A stretch of 17,739 nt of DNA from Sphingobacteriaceae bacterium (GTDB lineage Bacteria; Bacteroidota; Bacteroidia; Sphingobacteriales; Sphingobacteriaceae), in the NCBI GenBank assembly GCA_025450155.1, contig JANWIB010000051.1, forward strand, positions 1 to 17,739. Direction: 5' to 3'. Position 1 is the first letter of the stretch, and every line of letters starts with the position of its first letter. A program made the translations under genes and the position numbers. The notes under the pieces were generated by a model, which was not told where the DNA came from, searched no databases, and saw nothing but the letters and a program-made list of their open reading frames with translations. Below are positions 1-7,517 of the stretch, piece after piece.

Positions 1-17
1 CTTAAGCTTAATCAGAA

Positions 18-521
18 ATGCCGGAAATCGTTAATGGGATTTTTATATATGGCCTTATAAGTTCATTATTGCTTTCATCGATTATTGTTTCCTCCCTAAT
101 GATTAACCCCAGAATATGGATGCAGGATTTACCCAAAGAGTTACAGCAAAAAATCCCCCCTAAAACCAAAAAAGAAAAACAACAAACATGGTATGTAATG
201 TTGCCATTTATGACTATCATTTTATTGGGGCCCGTTTTTGCAATAACTGATTATCTCGGTGTGATTCATCCTACCTCATTAAACTTTGTTCAATGCCTTA
301 TTTTATCCTACGGAATGTACTTTATATTTAATCTTTTCGATTTACTCATCATAGATTGGCTACTTATCTGCACCATAACGCCAAAATTTATTCAGATTCC
401 CGGGATTACGGCCTCAGATCTAAAAAATTACAAGAAACATGGCATGGACTTCATTAAAGGGATATTTTTGATTATAATACCAAGCATAATCAGCGCTTTT
501 TTAGGATATTTAATTATCTAA
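18..521 (+). CDS. Four-helix membrane protein of unknown function
   Basis: The product is 167 residues and strongly hydrophobic. Likely membrane segments lie at about residues 8-28, 59-80, 90-120 and 148-166. A basic, proline- and lysine-rich loop (about 38-56) separates the first two. The start is the first ATG after an in-frame TAA at 9-11, so the gene is complete although it sits at the window edge. I recognise no catalytic motif. A short polar stretch (DLLIIDWLLICTITPKF, about 108-124) recalls a conserved membrane family seen in Bacteroidota and Firmicutes with no assigned role, but this is from memory. No plus-strand gene follows closely: 232 bases separate it from the next start. Nothing visible ties it to a pathway. 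Confidence 0.75.
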   Translation: MPEIVNGIFIYGLISSLLLSSIIVSSLMINPRIWMQDLPKELQQKIPPKTKKEKQQTWYVMLPFMTIILLGPVFAITDYLGVIHPTSLNFVQCLILSYGMYFIFNLFDLLIIDWLLICTITPKFIQIPGITASDLKNYKKHGMDFIKGIFLIIIPSIISAFLGYLII

Positions 522-540
522 ATTCTCTCAAACAAAATAA

Positions 541-568
541 AAAAACCTCCTGCATACAACACAGGAGG
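541..568 (-). terminator. Rho-independent terminator shape reading leftward
   Basis: A perfect 7-bp stem, CCTCCTG (546-552) with CAGGAGG (562-568), closes a 9-base loop. On the minus strand the stem is followed by a run of seven T (plus-strand A run, about 539-545), which is the textbook intrinsic terminator shape. On the plus strand it is followed only by CATTAATTT, a weak T tract. The odd point is that no minus-strand gene lies to its right. It could still stop plus-strand transcription from the membrane-protein gene ending at 521. Confidence 0.6.
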
Positions 569-593
569 CATTAATTTCAAAGGTAGATGTAGA

Positions 594-637
594 GTAGATT
601 GACATGAACTGTATTCATACAGTATACTATCAACTAC
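594..637. other. Intergenic stem-loop of unknown role
   Basis: A two-tier hairpin. The outer arms GTAGATTGA (594-602) and TCAACTAC (630-637) pair with one bulged A. The inner arms ACTGTAT (608-614) and ATACAGT (617-623) pair perfectly around a 2-base centre. It could be an RNA structure or a DNA-binding palindrome. The gap 522-753 holds no convincing gene. The only other items are a 21-codon open frame at 605-670 with no support and a weak CATTTTTG element (733-740) just before the aldehyde dehydrogenase start. Confidence 0.45.
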
Positions 638-753
638 AATCGGTACTAAACAATGGTTGTAAAAATTAAGAAAGCGTATAACAAGTGTGTAATTCTATAC
701 ACTCTACTTAGTTTTTTCAAATACCCTTCATTCATTTTTGTATTTTTATAACA

Positions 754-2124
754 ATGAAAGTAATTGAAGTAATTAATCCCGTTAGCGGAGAAGTTATAAA
801 TCAATATAATCCTCATACCAGACAGGAAGTCGCTGATAAAATTAAACAAACACATCAAGCCTGGGAACTGTGGAAAGAAACAACATTTACTGAGCGAGCA
901 CGATTATTGAACCAAACAGCTGAACTGCTGCTTCAGCAAAAAGGTGAGCTGGCTAAATTAATGGCGTTTGAAATGGGGAAGCCTTTAAAAGCCGGAATGG
1001 CTGAAATTGAAAAATGTTCCCTTGTCTGCCGGTTTTATGCCGAACGTGCTGAATCATTTCTAAAAGATGAACTGATACTATCTGATGCCAGCAAAAGCTA
1101 TGCAAGCTTTCAGCCTTTAGGTGTTATTCTGGCTATTATGCCCTGGAACTTTCCTTTCTGGCAGGTCTTCCGTTTCCTTGCCCCTGCTTTAATGGCTGGC
1201 AACTGTAGTGTGCTTAAGCATGCTTCAAACGTTCCAATTTGTGCACTCGCAATTGAAAATATTATAAAAGAAGCCGGATTTCCTCCTCATGTATTTCAAA
1301 CCCTTTTAATTGATTCCGGCAATGTTGATCCTGTTATTGAGAACCCCTTAATACAAGCGATTACCTTAACCGGAAGTACCGAAGCAGGAATGAAAGTTGC
1401 AGAAAAAGCTGGTTCAGTATTAAAAAAGGTGGTTTTAGAACTTGGAGGTAGTGACCCTTACCTCATTTTAAAAGATGCAGATTTAGAATTAGCTGCCGAA
1501 ACCTGTGTAGAAAGTCGGTTAATAAACAGTGGACAAAGCTGTATCGCAGCTAAACGTTTTATTGTAGTACAAGAAGTAGAAGAAAAATTTATTCAGCTAT
1601 TTAAAGATAAAATGTCGGCAAAAATAGTGGGCGATCCACTACATGAAAAAACACAGGTTGGCCCCTTGGCCCGAATCGATTTAAGAGATCAGGTGCATAA
1701 ACAAGTACATAGTAGTATTAGCAAAGGAGCACAATGCATTTTAGGTGGCGTAAAACCTGAAGGCAGTGGCGCTTTTTATCCACCAACCATTCTAACTCAT
1801 GTAACAAAGGGGATGCCAGCATACGATGAAGAAATTTTCGGTCCGGTTGCTGCAATTATTTCAGCACGAGATGAACAAGCGGCTATCGAAATAGCCAACG
1901 ATTCTTTATTTGGTTTAGGTGCCGCCGTATTCACAACTGATATAGAAAGAGGTGAAGAAATTGCCAAAAAGTATCTGAATGCCGGCTCCTGCTTTGTCAA
2001 CGCCTATGTAAAATCGGATCCGAGATTACCTTTTGGCGGAATTAAACATTCGGGTTATGGGCGAGAATTGGGAATATATGGAATAAAAGAATTTGTAAAC
2101 ATCAAAACGGTTTACGTCAAATAA
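754..2124 (+). CDS. NAD(P)-dependent aldehyde dehydrogenase, succinate-semialdehyde type
   Basis: A 456-residue member of the aldehyde dehydrogenase superfamily, which oxidises an aldehyde to its acid with NAD(P)+ in the cytoplasm. Visible landmarks are PWNFPFWQ (130-137) for cofactor binding, the adenosine-ribose-contacting lysine in LKH (about 155), GSTEAG (207-212), the general base Glu229 in LELGG, and the catalytic Cys263 in NSGQSCIAAKRF. FGPV (363-366) and PFGG (about 426-429) follow. The length and the SGQSC(I/A)AAKRF pattern fit the Sad/YneI-like succinate-semialdehyde dehydrogenases, which feed succinate into the TCA cycle. The substrate is inferred; other medium aldehydes are possible. 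No GABA aminotransferase is adjacent. The family's short N-terminus fits the chosen start. A weak promoter -7 (CATTTTTG, 733-740) lies just upstream. Confidence 0.93.
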   Translation: MKVIEVINPVSGEVINQYNPHTRQEVADKIKQTHQAWELWKETTFTERARLLNQTAELLLQQKGELAKLMAFEMGKPLKAGMAEIEKCSLVCRFYAERAESFLKDELILSDASKSYASFQPLGVILAIMPWNFPFWQVFRFLAPALMAGNCSVLKHASNVPICALAIENIIKEAGFPPHVFQTLLIDSGNVDPVIENPLIQAITLTGSTEAGMKVAEKAGSVLKKVVLELGGSDPYLILKDADLELAAETCVESRLINSGQSCIAAKRFIVVQEVEEKFIQLFKDKMSAKIVGDPLHEKTQVGPLARIDLRDQVHKQVHSSISKGAQCILGGVKPEGSGAFYPPTILTHVTKGMPAYDEEIFGPVAAIISARDEQAAIEIANDSLFGLGAAVFTTDIERGEEIAKKYLNAGSCFVNAYVKSDPRLPFGGIKHSGYGRELGIYGIKEFVNIKTVYVK

Positions 2125-2225
2125 AAAATTGATTAGCCTCTAACAAAGAAAGTGGGAAAACTCATCAAGGCTCCGATCAGCATATATTCAATTTTCTTCA
2201 CCGAAAAAACAATCAAGATTTTAAC

Positions 2226-2621
2226 ATGAAGAATATCCTTTTTGTCTGTGTAGAAAATTCAAATCGAAGCCAGATGGCTCAGGCATTTGCAAACATTCAC
2301 GGACAAGACAAAGTAACCGCCTACAGTTCCGGTTCCAAACCATCAGGCAAAATCAATCCGAAAGCCATTGAAGCTATGAAAGAATTGGGTTACGACTTAA
2401 CCACGCATTCATCGAAATCATTAGATGAAATTCCGGACATTGAATACGAATATGCCATCACGATGGGTTGCGGAGACGAGTGCCCATTTATAAAAGCCCA
2501 CCATCGCGAGGACTGGCAATTACCAGATCCCCGAAATATGGAAATGGAAGAATTTAAAAAAGTAAGAAACGAAATTGAGCACCGGGTAGTGGATTTATTG
2601 AAAAAGGTCAATTACGATTAA
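2226..2621 (+). CDS. arsC: Arsenate reductase, low-molecular-weight phosphatase fold (thioredoxin-coupled type)
   Basis: A 131-residue protein of the LMW protein-tyrosine-phosphatase fold. The P-loop CVENSNRS begins at Cys8, the expected nucleophile; the NSxRS form is typical of arsenate reductases. A redox pair, Cys82 and Cys86, sits in MGCGDECP, matching the role of the Cys82/Cys89 relay in the Staphylococcus aureus enzyme but with closer spacing. Asp101 in LPDPRN is the expected general acid. The enzyme would reduce arsenate to arsenite in the cytosol, with electrons from thioredoxin or a similar donor. No arsR, arsB/acr3 or arsM gene is next to it, so this is an orphan copy and could serve another phosphatase-like role. 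It starts 101 bases after the aldehyde dehydrogenase, and I see no clear promoter or terminator between them. Confidence 0.88.
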   Translation: MKNILFVCVENSNRSQMAQAFANIHGQDKVTAYSSGSKPSGKINPKAIEAMKELGYDLTTHSSKSLDEIPDIEYEYAITMGCGDECPFIKAHHREDWQLPDPRNMEMEEFKKVRNEIEHRVVDLLKKVNYD

Positions 2622-2656
2622 TATATTAAACTTTTTCTTTAGTAAAACTGTACATC

Positions 2657-2717
2657 CAATTGATAATCAAATTATATTAACTAATAGTTAAATAATAAAA
2701 TCACTTATCAAATTGAT
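2657..2717. repeat. Cluster of AT-rich inverted repeats upstream of mnmA
   Basis: Three short near-perfect palindromes lie in the arsC-mnmA gap: TTGATaATCAA (2660-2670), TTAACTaatAGTTAA (2677-2691) and ATCAAaTTGAT (2707-2717). The first and third also pair with each other (CAATTGATAA at 2657-2666 with TTATCAAATTG at 2705-2715, one extra base), which would enclose the middle one in a larger structure. They lie about 50-110 bases before the mnmA promoter element. They could be operators, part of an arsC 3' end, or chance in AT-rich sequence. Confidence 0.4.
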
Positions 2718-2764
2718 TTTACACCTTCCTGACGTGTAAAAAGTCTGGTTGCTCCGAAAAGCTT

Positions 2765-2772
2765 TATCTTTG
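2765..2772 (+). promoter_or_regulatory. Bacteroidota -7 promoter element of mnmA
   Basis: TATCTTTG is an exact match to TAnnTTTG, 18 bases before the mnmA ATG, giving a predicted start of transcription near 2779 and a very short leader. No TTTG or TTG lies at the usual 17-23 base distance upstream; the nearest TTG (2749-2751) is too close. Confidence 0.6.
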
Positions 2773-2790
2773 CAAACTGAATAATAAAAG

Positions 2791-3879
2791 ATGAGCAAAC
2801 ACGGAAGAATATTGGTTGCAATGAGTGGCGGAGTAGATAGTTCGGTCGCTTCGGTCATGCTGCATGAGCAGGGTTACGAAGTAATTGGACTAACTATGAA
2901 AACCTGGGATTACGCTTCTTCCGGAAGTTCGTCTAAAGAAACCGGTTGCTGCAGCTTAGACTCTATCAATGATGCCCGTGCCTTAGCAGTAGCTTATGGG
3001 TTTCCTCATTATATTCTGGATATTAGAAGTGAGTTTGGCGACTTCGTTATTGATAATTTTGTTGAAGAATACCTGGCAGGCAGAACCCCCAACCCCTGTG
3101 TTTTGTGTAATACCCACATTAAATGGGAAGCTTTACTAAAGCGTGCCGATAAATTGGATTGCGAATTTATTGCTACCGGACATTATGCTAATATCCGTCT
3201 GCAAAGTAATGGACGTTATGTAATCTCGAAAGGAAAAGACGAGAATAAAGATCAATCGTATGTTCTCTGGGGTGTTTCACAACAAAACCTGGCTCGCACT
3301 AAATTTCCTTTAGGCAGTTATGCCAAAGCGGAGATTCGCCAGATGGCAGCAGAAATGGGACAATTGGAACTCGCGAATAAATCAGAGAGCTACGAAATCT
3401 GTTTCGTTCCTGAAAATGACTACCGTTCGTTCCTGCGCCATAAAGTAGAAGACCTTGACGAAAGGGTATCGGGTGGAAATTTTGTTCTAACCGATGGAAC
3501 AGTTGTAGGCAAACATAGTGGTTATCCGTTTTACACCATCGGGCAGCGTAAAGGTTTAGGGATTGCATTGGGACAACCCATGTTTGTTACTAAAATTATC
3601 CCGGAAACCAACACGGTAGTTTTAGGTACAGAAGACGAGCTACACCGTTCTTCAGCTTATGTACGTAATCTGAATCTGGTTAAATACGAAAATATCCACG
3701 AGCCTTTAGAAGCCATTACAAAAATACGTTACAAAGATGCAGGTACGTTAAGTTCCATTGTTCAGGAAAGAGATAATATGAAGATCGATTTTCATCATCA
3801 TGTTTCCGGAATCGCCCCTGGGCAATCGGCTGTATTTTACGAAGGGAATGATCTTTTGGGTGGTGGTTTTCTGATGTAA
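2791..3879 (+). CDS. mnmA: tRNA-specific 2-thiouridylase MnmA
   Basis: A 362-residue cytoplasmic enzyme that puts sulfur on U34 of the tRNAs for Lys, Glu and Gln, using ATP and persulfide sulfur. The N-terminal PP-loop SGGVDSS (12-18) binds ATP. The catalytic cysteines are Cys103 in NPCVLCN and Cys204 in YEICFVPE, matching E. coli Cys102 and Cys199. GHYA (130-133) and the C-terminal barrel (IGQRKGLGI, about 250-258; APGQSAVFYEG, about 342-352) complete the family pattern. An insertion rich in serine with a CC pair (about 42-58) lies after the PP-loop; I recall this form from Bacteroidota. Length is normal and all key residues are present. Its own -7 element lies 18 bases before the ATG, so it is probably transcribed independently of arsC. 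Confidence 0.97.
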   Translation: MSKHGRILVAMSGGVDSSVASVMLHEQGYEVIGLTMKTWDYASSGSSSKETGCCSLDSINDARALAVAYGFPHYILDIRSEFGDFVIDNFVEEYLAGRTPNPCVLCNTHIKWEALLKRADKLDCEFIATGHYANIRLQSNGRYVISKGKDENKDQSYVLWGVSQQNLARTKFPLGSYAKAEIRQMAAEMGQLELANKSESYEICFVPENDYRSFLRHKVEDLDERVSGGNFVLTDGTVVGKHSGYPFYTIGQRKGLGIALGQPMFVTKIIPETNTVVLGTEDELHRSSAYVRNLNLVKYENIHEPLEAITKIRYKDAGTLSSIVQERDNMKIDFHHHVSGIAPGQSAVFYEGNDLLGGGFLM

Positions 3880-3919
3880 AAAATCAATTTTAATTATATT
3901 ACCTTGCTTTAATTGAGAT

Positions 3920-4597
3920 ATGGTACTTTTTGAAAAAAGTTTGAGTTTAATCGTAGCTATCCTACTTTTTTCAATCCTTTCTTGTAAAAAAGAAACCCTC
4001 CCTCCTACTGACCTCAAAAAAGAATATTATCCATTAAAACTTCATTCAAGTATCACTTACAAGGTAGATTCCACAGCTTACAATGAGTTTGATCATTCTG
4101 AAACCAATTATCTTTTTGAACTAAAAGATACCGTTGTCGCCGAGATAGCTAATTCAGACAACAGAAAAACGTTTAGAATTTATCGCTATAAACGTGAATT
4201 AAGTAACGAATGGATATTTCAGAAAGTTATCGTTCGTTCACTTGTCGATTTTCGTTATGAAGAAACCCTTGATAACCAAAAATTTGTCCGGATCGTTTTT
4301 CCTCCTGAAAGAAATAAAAAATGGAATGGGAACACGTATAATAACCTGGGCGAACAACAGTATCAAATTGTTAATCTGGATGAAACACTAACAGTAAACG
4401 GCATAAATTTCGATTCCACCCTGCTTGTAAAACAGCTAGAAGACATCAACCTGATTAAAGAAGAACGGACATTTGAAACTTATGCCAAAGGAATTGGCTT
4501 GATAAAAAAAGAAGTTACCGCTTTAAGTAAAGACATTAATAGTGGCGCTGTACGCAATGGCTTCAAGTACAACATGAGCATAAAATCCTTCCAATAA
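3920..4597 (+). CDS. Predicted lipoprotein of unknown function
   Basis: A 225-residue protein with a type II signal peptide: a hydrophobic core at about 8-20 and the lipobox SILSC ending at Cys22, followed by KKE. It is probably processed by signal peptidase II and anchored in the outer or inner membrane. The mature part is polar, rich in charged residues and probable beta strands, with no cysteine after the lipid anchor and no motif I recognise. It lies 40 bases after mnmA, with no terminator I could find between them, so read-through is possible, although its role appears unrelated. A hairpin at 4641-4669 follows it. Confidence 0.8.
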   Translation: MVLFEKSLSLIVAILLFSILSCKKETLPPTDLKKEYYPLKLHSSITYKVDSTAYNEFDHSETNYLFELKDTVVAEIANSDNRKTFRIYRYKRELSNEWIFQKVIVRSLVDFRYEETLDNQKFVRIVFPPERNKKWNGNTYNNLGEQQYQIVNLDETLTVNGINFDSTLLVKQLEDINLIKEERTFETYAKGIGLIKKEVTALSKDINSGAVRNGFKYNMSIKSFQ

Positions 4598-4640
4598 TCC
4601 AACAAAATTTAATAATTACGGTTACCGTTACAAATTAGAT

Positions 4641-4669
4641 GAGGCAAAGTATTTGGCATTGCCTTTTTT
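4641..4669 (+). terminator. Probable terminator of the lipoprotein gene
   Basis: A short stem, AGGCAA (4642-4647) with TTGCCT (4659-4664), closes an 11-base loop and runs into a T tract (4664-4669). The stem is short for an intrinsic terminator. The loop contains the -33 box proposed for topA, so termination of one gene and initiation of the next overlap in about 45 bases. Confidence 0.5.
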
Positions 4670-4683
4670 AATGATTTTATTTG
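4652..4683 (+). promoter_or_regulatory. topA promoter
   Basis: TTTG (4652-4655), a 20-base spacer, and TTTATTTG (4676-4683, seven of eight matches to TAnnTTTG). Transcription would start near 4690, about 14 bases before the topA ATG. Spacing fits the Bacteroidota consensus. Confidence 0.65.
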
Positions 4684-4703
4684 CACAAAATAGGATTTTC
4701 TGA

Positions 4704-7052
4704 ATGGCAAAAAACTTACTCATTGTAGAGTCACCGGCAAAAGCCAAAACTATCGAAGGATACTTAGGCAAAGACTTTCTGGTAAAATCGAGTTATGGGC
4801 ATATACGCGACTTAGTTAAAACAGACGATGCCATTGATGTGAATAACAATTTCACTCAAAAATATGAAGTTCCAGCTGATAAGAAACCCATCGTCAACGA
4901 ATTAAAAAAGTTGGCCAAAGAAGCCGAAACCGTATGGCTTGCATCCGATGAGGATCGTGAAGGAGAAGCCATTTCATGGCATTTGTATGAAACTTTGGAT
5001 TTAAAAGAAGCCAATACCAAACGGATCGTTTTTCATGAAATCACCCAACCTGCCATTTTAAAAGCGATAGAAAATCCAAGGAAAATAGATTACAACCTGG
5101 TTCACGCACAACAGGCTCGTCGTGTATTAGACCGATTGGTGGGATTCGAATTATCGCCCGTTTTATGGAAAAAAGTAAAACCTTCCCTCTCTGCAGGCCG
5201 GGTACAATCGGTAGCTGTACGTTTAATTGTGGAACGGGAACGAGAAATCAATAAATTTACAGCCACAGCTGCTTTTAAAATTGTAGCCATCTTTTCTACC
5301 GGAAAGGAAAAAGAATTATTCCGGGCAGAATTACCTGAACGTTTTGATGCGGCCACGCAAGCCGAAGACTTTTTAAAAGCCTGCACCAATGCCACTTTTA
5401 TAATAAAATCCTTAGAAACAAGGCCCACTAAACGTAATCCTGCGGCACCATTCACCACTTCTACCCTGCAACAAGAAGCCAGTCGAAAACTAGGCTTTTC
5501 TGTTTCTCGAACCATGTCTATTGCCCAAAAGCTGTATGAATCGGGAAAAATAACCTACATGCGTACCGACTCGGTAAATCTTTCGGATACCGCATTAAAT
5601 GCGGCCGCGGCAGAAATCAAATCGGCATATGGAGAAAAATATCATCAGTTAAGAAAATATAAAACCAAATCTGCAGGTGCACAGGAAGCTCACGAAGCCA
5701 TACGCCCAACCTATTTTAACCAGCATACTACGCAAGGTGATCACGCAGAAGTAAGACTGTACGAGTTGATCTGGAAACGTGCAATCGCATCACAAATGAG
5801 CGAAGCCCTGTTTGAAAAAACTACGGCGAAAATCGAAATATCAACCCGAAAAGAAGAATTTGTAGCTAATGGAGAGGTAATGAAGTTCGACGGTTTCCTG
5901 AAGGTCTATATGGAATCGACAGATGAAGATGAGCAGGAAGTGAATATGGACGAAGATGGTGCAAATGCAATACTTCCTCCCCTGGCCAAAGGGCAGACCC
6001 TTGAAAGTAAAGAAATTAAAGCCACGGAGCGCTTTTCTCGTCCACCTGCACGCTATACCGAAGCCAGCCTCGTAAAGAAGCTGGAAGAGCTTGGAATTGG
6101 CCGCCCGTCTACGTATGCGCCAACCATATCTACTATTCAAAATCGGGGGTATGTTGTTAAAGAAGATCGCGAAGGCAAATCCAGGAACTTTGAGGTTTTA
6201 ACGCTCAAAGAAGGAAGCATTCAAAAGGAAACAAAAACTGAAATTACAGGAGCAGAAAAATCGAAAATGTTTCCTACAGATATCGGTGCTGTGGTAAATG
6301 ATTTTCTTATTTCTCATTTTAAGGGAATTGTTGATTATAACTTTACTGCAAGCGTTGAAAAAGAATTTGATGAAATAGCGCATGGATTGAAAGAATGGAC
6401 ACAAATGATTCAGACTTTTTATAGTCCGTTTCATAAAGAAGTAGAAAATACCATTCAAACCGCTGAAAAAGCGAGAGGTGAACGCGATTTAGGAATCGAT
6501 CCTGCTACAGGCAAAAAAGTATCTGTACGCATTGGCCGTTTTGGCCCTTTTGTACAAATTGGTGAAGCTTCGGAAGATGCCGAAGAAAAACCGCTGTATG
6601 CAAGCCTTCGCAGTGGGCAAATGATTGAAACCATAAGCCTGGAAGATGCTTTAGAATTATTTAAGCTTCCAAAGAAAGTAGGCATTTTTGAGGATAAGGA
6701 AATGACAGTTGCTATCGGAAAATTTGGCCCTTACATCAGGCATAACAATCAATTTTTCTCCCTGCCCAAAGAAATTGACCCGTTGGATGTAACAGAAGAG
6801 GCAGCGATAACTATTATTGAAGATAAACGAAAAAGAGACGCTGAAAAACTCATCAAGGCGTTTGATGAAAACCCGGATGCCCGGATAGAAAACGGACGCT
6901 GGGGGCCTTACATCAAATTCGGAAAACTGAACATTAAAATACCAAAAGGTAAAGAACCCGCAGCTATTACGTACGAAGAAGTAGTTGCTTTAGCGGAGCT
7001 GGCAGAGAAAGAGCCTAAAAAAGGTGGCAGAAAATTCGCCAGAAAGAAATAG
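4704..7052 (+). CDS. topA: DNA topoisomerase I (type IA)
   Basis: A 782-residue enzyme that relaxes negative supercoils by passing DNA through a transient single-strand break. The TOPRIM domain (about 3-115) carries Glu9 in LIVESPAKAKTI and the metal-binding trio Asp82, Asp84, Glu86 in SDEDREGEA. The active-site tyrosine is Tyr285 in GKITYMRTDSVNLS, with Arg287 beside it. Instead of the zinc fingers of E. coli TopA, the C-terminus has three repeats centred on GRFGPF (611-616), GKFGPY (672-677) and GRWGPY (731-736), then a basic tail (about 769-782). No cysteine quartet is present there. This repeat architecture is known in many non-proteobacterial TopA proteins. The start is supported by the promoter 20 bases upstream. 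A small gene begins 2 bases after the stop. Confidence 0.98.
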   Translation: MAKNLLIVESPAKAKTIEGYLGKDFLVKSSYGHIRDLVKTDDAIDVNNNFTQKYEVPADKKPIVNELKKLAKEAETVWLASDEDREGEAISWHLYETLDLKEANTKRIVFHEITQPAILKAIENPRKIDYNLVHAQQARRVLDRLVGFELSPVLWKKVKPSLSAGRVQSVAVRLIVEREREINKFTATAAFKIVAIFSTGKEKELFRAELPERFDAATQAEDFLKACTNATFIIKSLETRPTKRNPAAPFTTSTLQQEASRKLGFSVSRTMSIAQKLYESGKITYMRTDSVNLSDTALNAAAAEIKSAYGEKYHQLRKYKTKSAGAQEAHEAIRPTYFNQHTTQGDHAEVRLYELIWKRAIASQMSEALFEKTTAKIEISTRKEEFVANGEVMKFDGFLKVYMESTDEDEQEVNMDEDGANAILPPLAKGQTLESKEIKATERFSRPPARYTEASLVKKLEELGIGRPSTYAPTISTIQNRGYVVKEDREGKSRNFEVLTLKEGSIQKETKTEITGAEKSKMFPTDIGAVVNDFLISHFKGIVDYNFTASVEKEFDEIAHGLKEWTQMIQTFYSPFHKEVENTIQTAEKARGERDLGIDPATGKKVSVRIGRFGPFVQIGEASEDAEEKPLYASLRSGQMIETISLEDALELFKLPKKVGIFEDKEMTVAIGKFGPYIRHNNQFFSLPKEIDPLDVTEEAAITIIEDKRKRDAEKLIKAFDENPDARIENGRWGPYIKFGKLNIKIPKGKEPAAITYEEVVALAELAEKEPKKGGRKFARKK

Positions 7053-7054
7053 GT

Positions 7055-7459
7055 ATGAAGAAAGATCTGCCGGAAAATATTGTTGAGGATATAGCCATTG
7101 CTGTGGTTCTGGAAAAAGAAACTCCCGAATTCAAAAGCTGGAATGTATATCTCGTTAATTTAAAAGATCAGCCTATAGAGACCGTTTTAGTTAGCTCTAA
7201 GGGCTACGGAATAAAAGATGGACAGGATGTTAAAACTTCTATCCTTCGGCACTCTATAGGTGATTTAGGTGGCAAAGGCTACGCACTGATAGAAGCTATC
7301 GACGAACAGGTTTTTGGCCTCACCAATGAATATTGGTTAAGCTACTATATCAATGGCGACATTTACGATAAAAAGTTCATTTTTCTTCCCGAAAGTATTG
7401 TCGAATCAAATTTGATTCGCATACCAGTGGTCAATAAGCCCGGTGTGATGATCGGGTAA
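7055..7459 (+). CDS. Conserved small protein of unknown function, coupled to topA
   Basis: A 134-residue soluble-looking protein with no signal peptide, membrane segment or cysteine. Its ATG lies 2 bases after the topA stop codon, so it is almost certainly co-transcribed and probably translated by ribosomes leaving topA. Its pattern suggests an alternating beta-strand fold: hydrophobic strands at about 12-19, 29-36, 42-47, 75-80, 106-111 and 119-125, with the polar turn SSKGYGIKDGQ at about 47-57. I recognise no domain or catalytic motif and assign no function. Similar proteins from Bacteroidota may exist, but I could not check. Its position hints at a link to topA expression or simply at shared transcription. 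Confidence 0.8.
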   Translation: MKKDLPENIVEDIAIAVVLEKETPEFKSWNVYLVNLKDQPIETVLVSSKGYGIKDGQDVKTSILRHSIGDLGGKGYALIEAIDEQVFGLTNEYWLSYYINGDIYDKKFIFLPESIVESNLIRIPVVNKPGVMIG

Positions 7460-7517
7460 GATTTGCACCTTTATTATTTATCCAATATCTTCATTACGGC
7501 AATCTTAAATAAATACT

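Noticed and set aside
605..670. 21-codon open frame in the gap before the aldehyde dehydrogenase
   Set aside because: Too short, with no promoter and no run of regulatory codons that would make it a leader peptide. It lies within the stem-loop region instead.
2749..2751. TTG as -33 box for mnmA
   Set aside because: Only 13 bases separate it from the -7 element, outside the 17-23 base range expected in Bacteroidota.
5102..5515. Long minus-strand open frame inside topA (137 codons)
   Set aside because: It is antisense to the well-conserved topoisomerase core, has no family-like sequence and is explained by codon bias of the real gene.
7053..7054. Possible fusion or frameshift joining topA to the next frame
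   Set aside because: topA ends with a basic tail as expected after its third C-terminal repeat, and the next gene has its own ATG; nothing suggests one broken gene.
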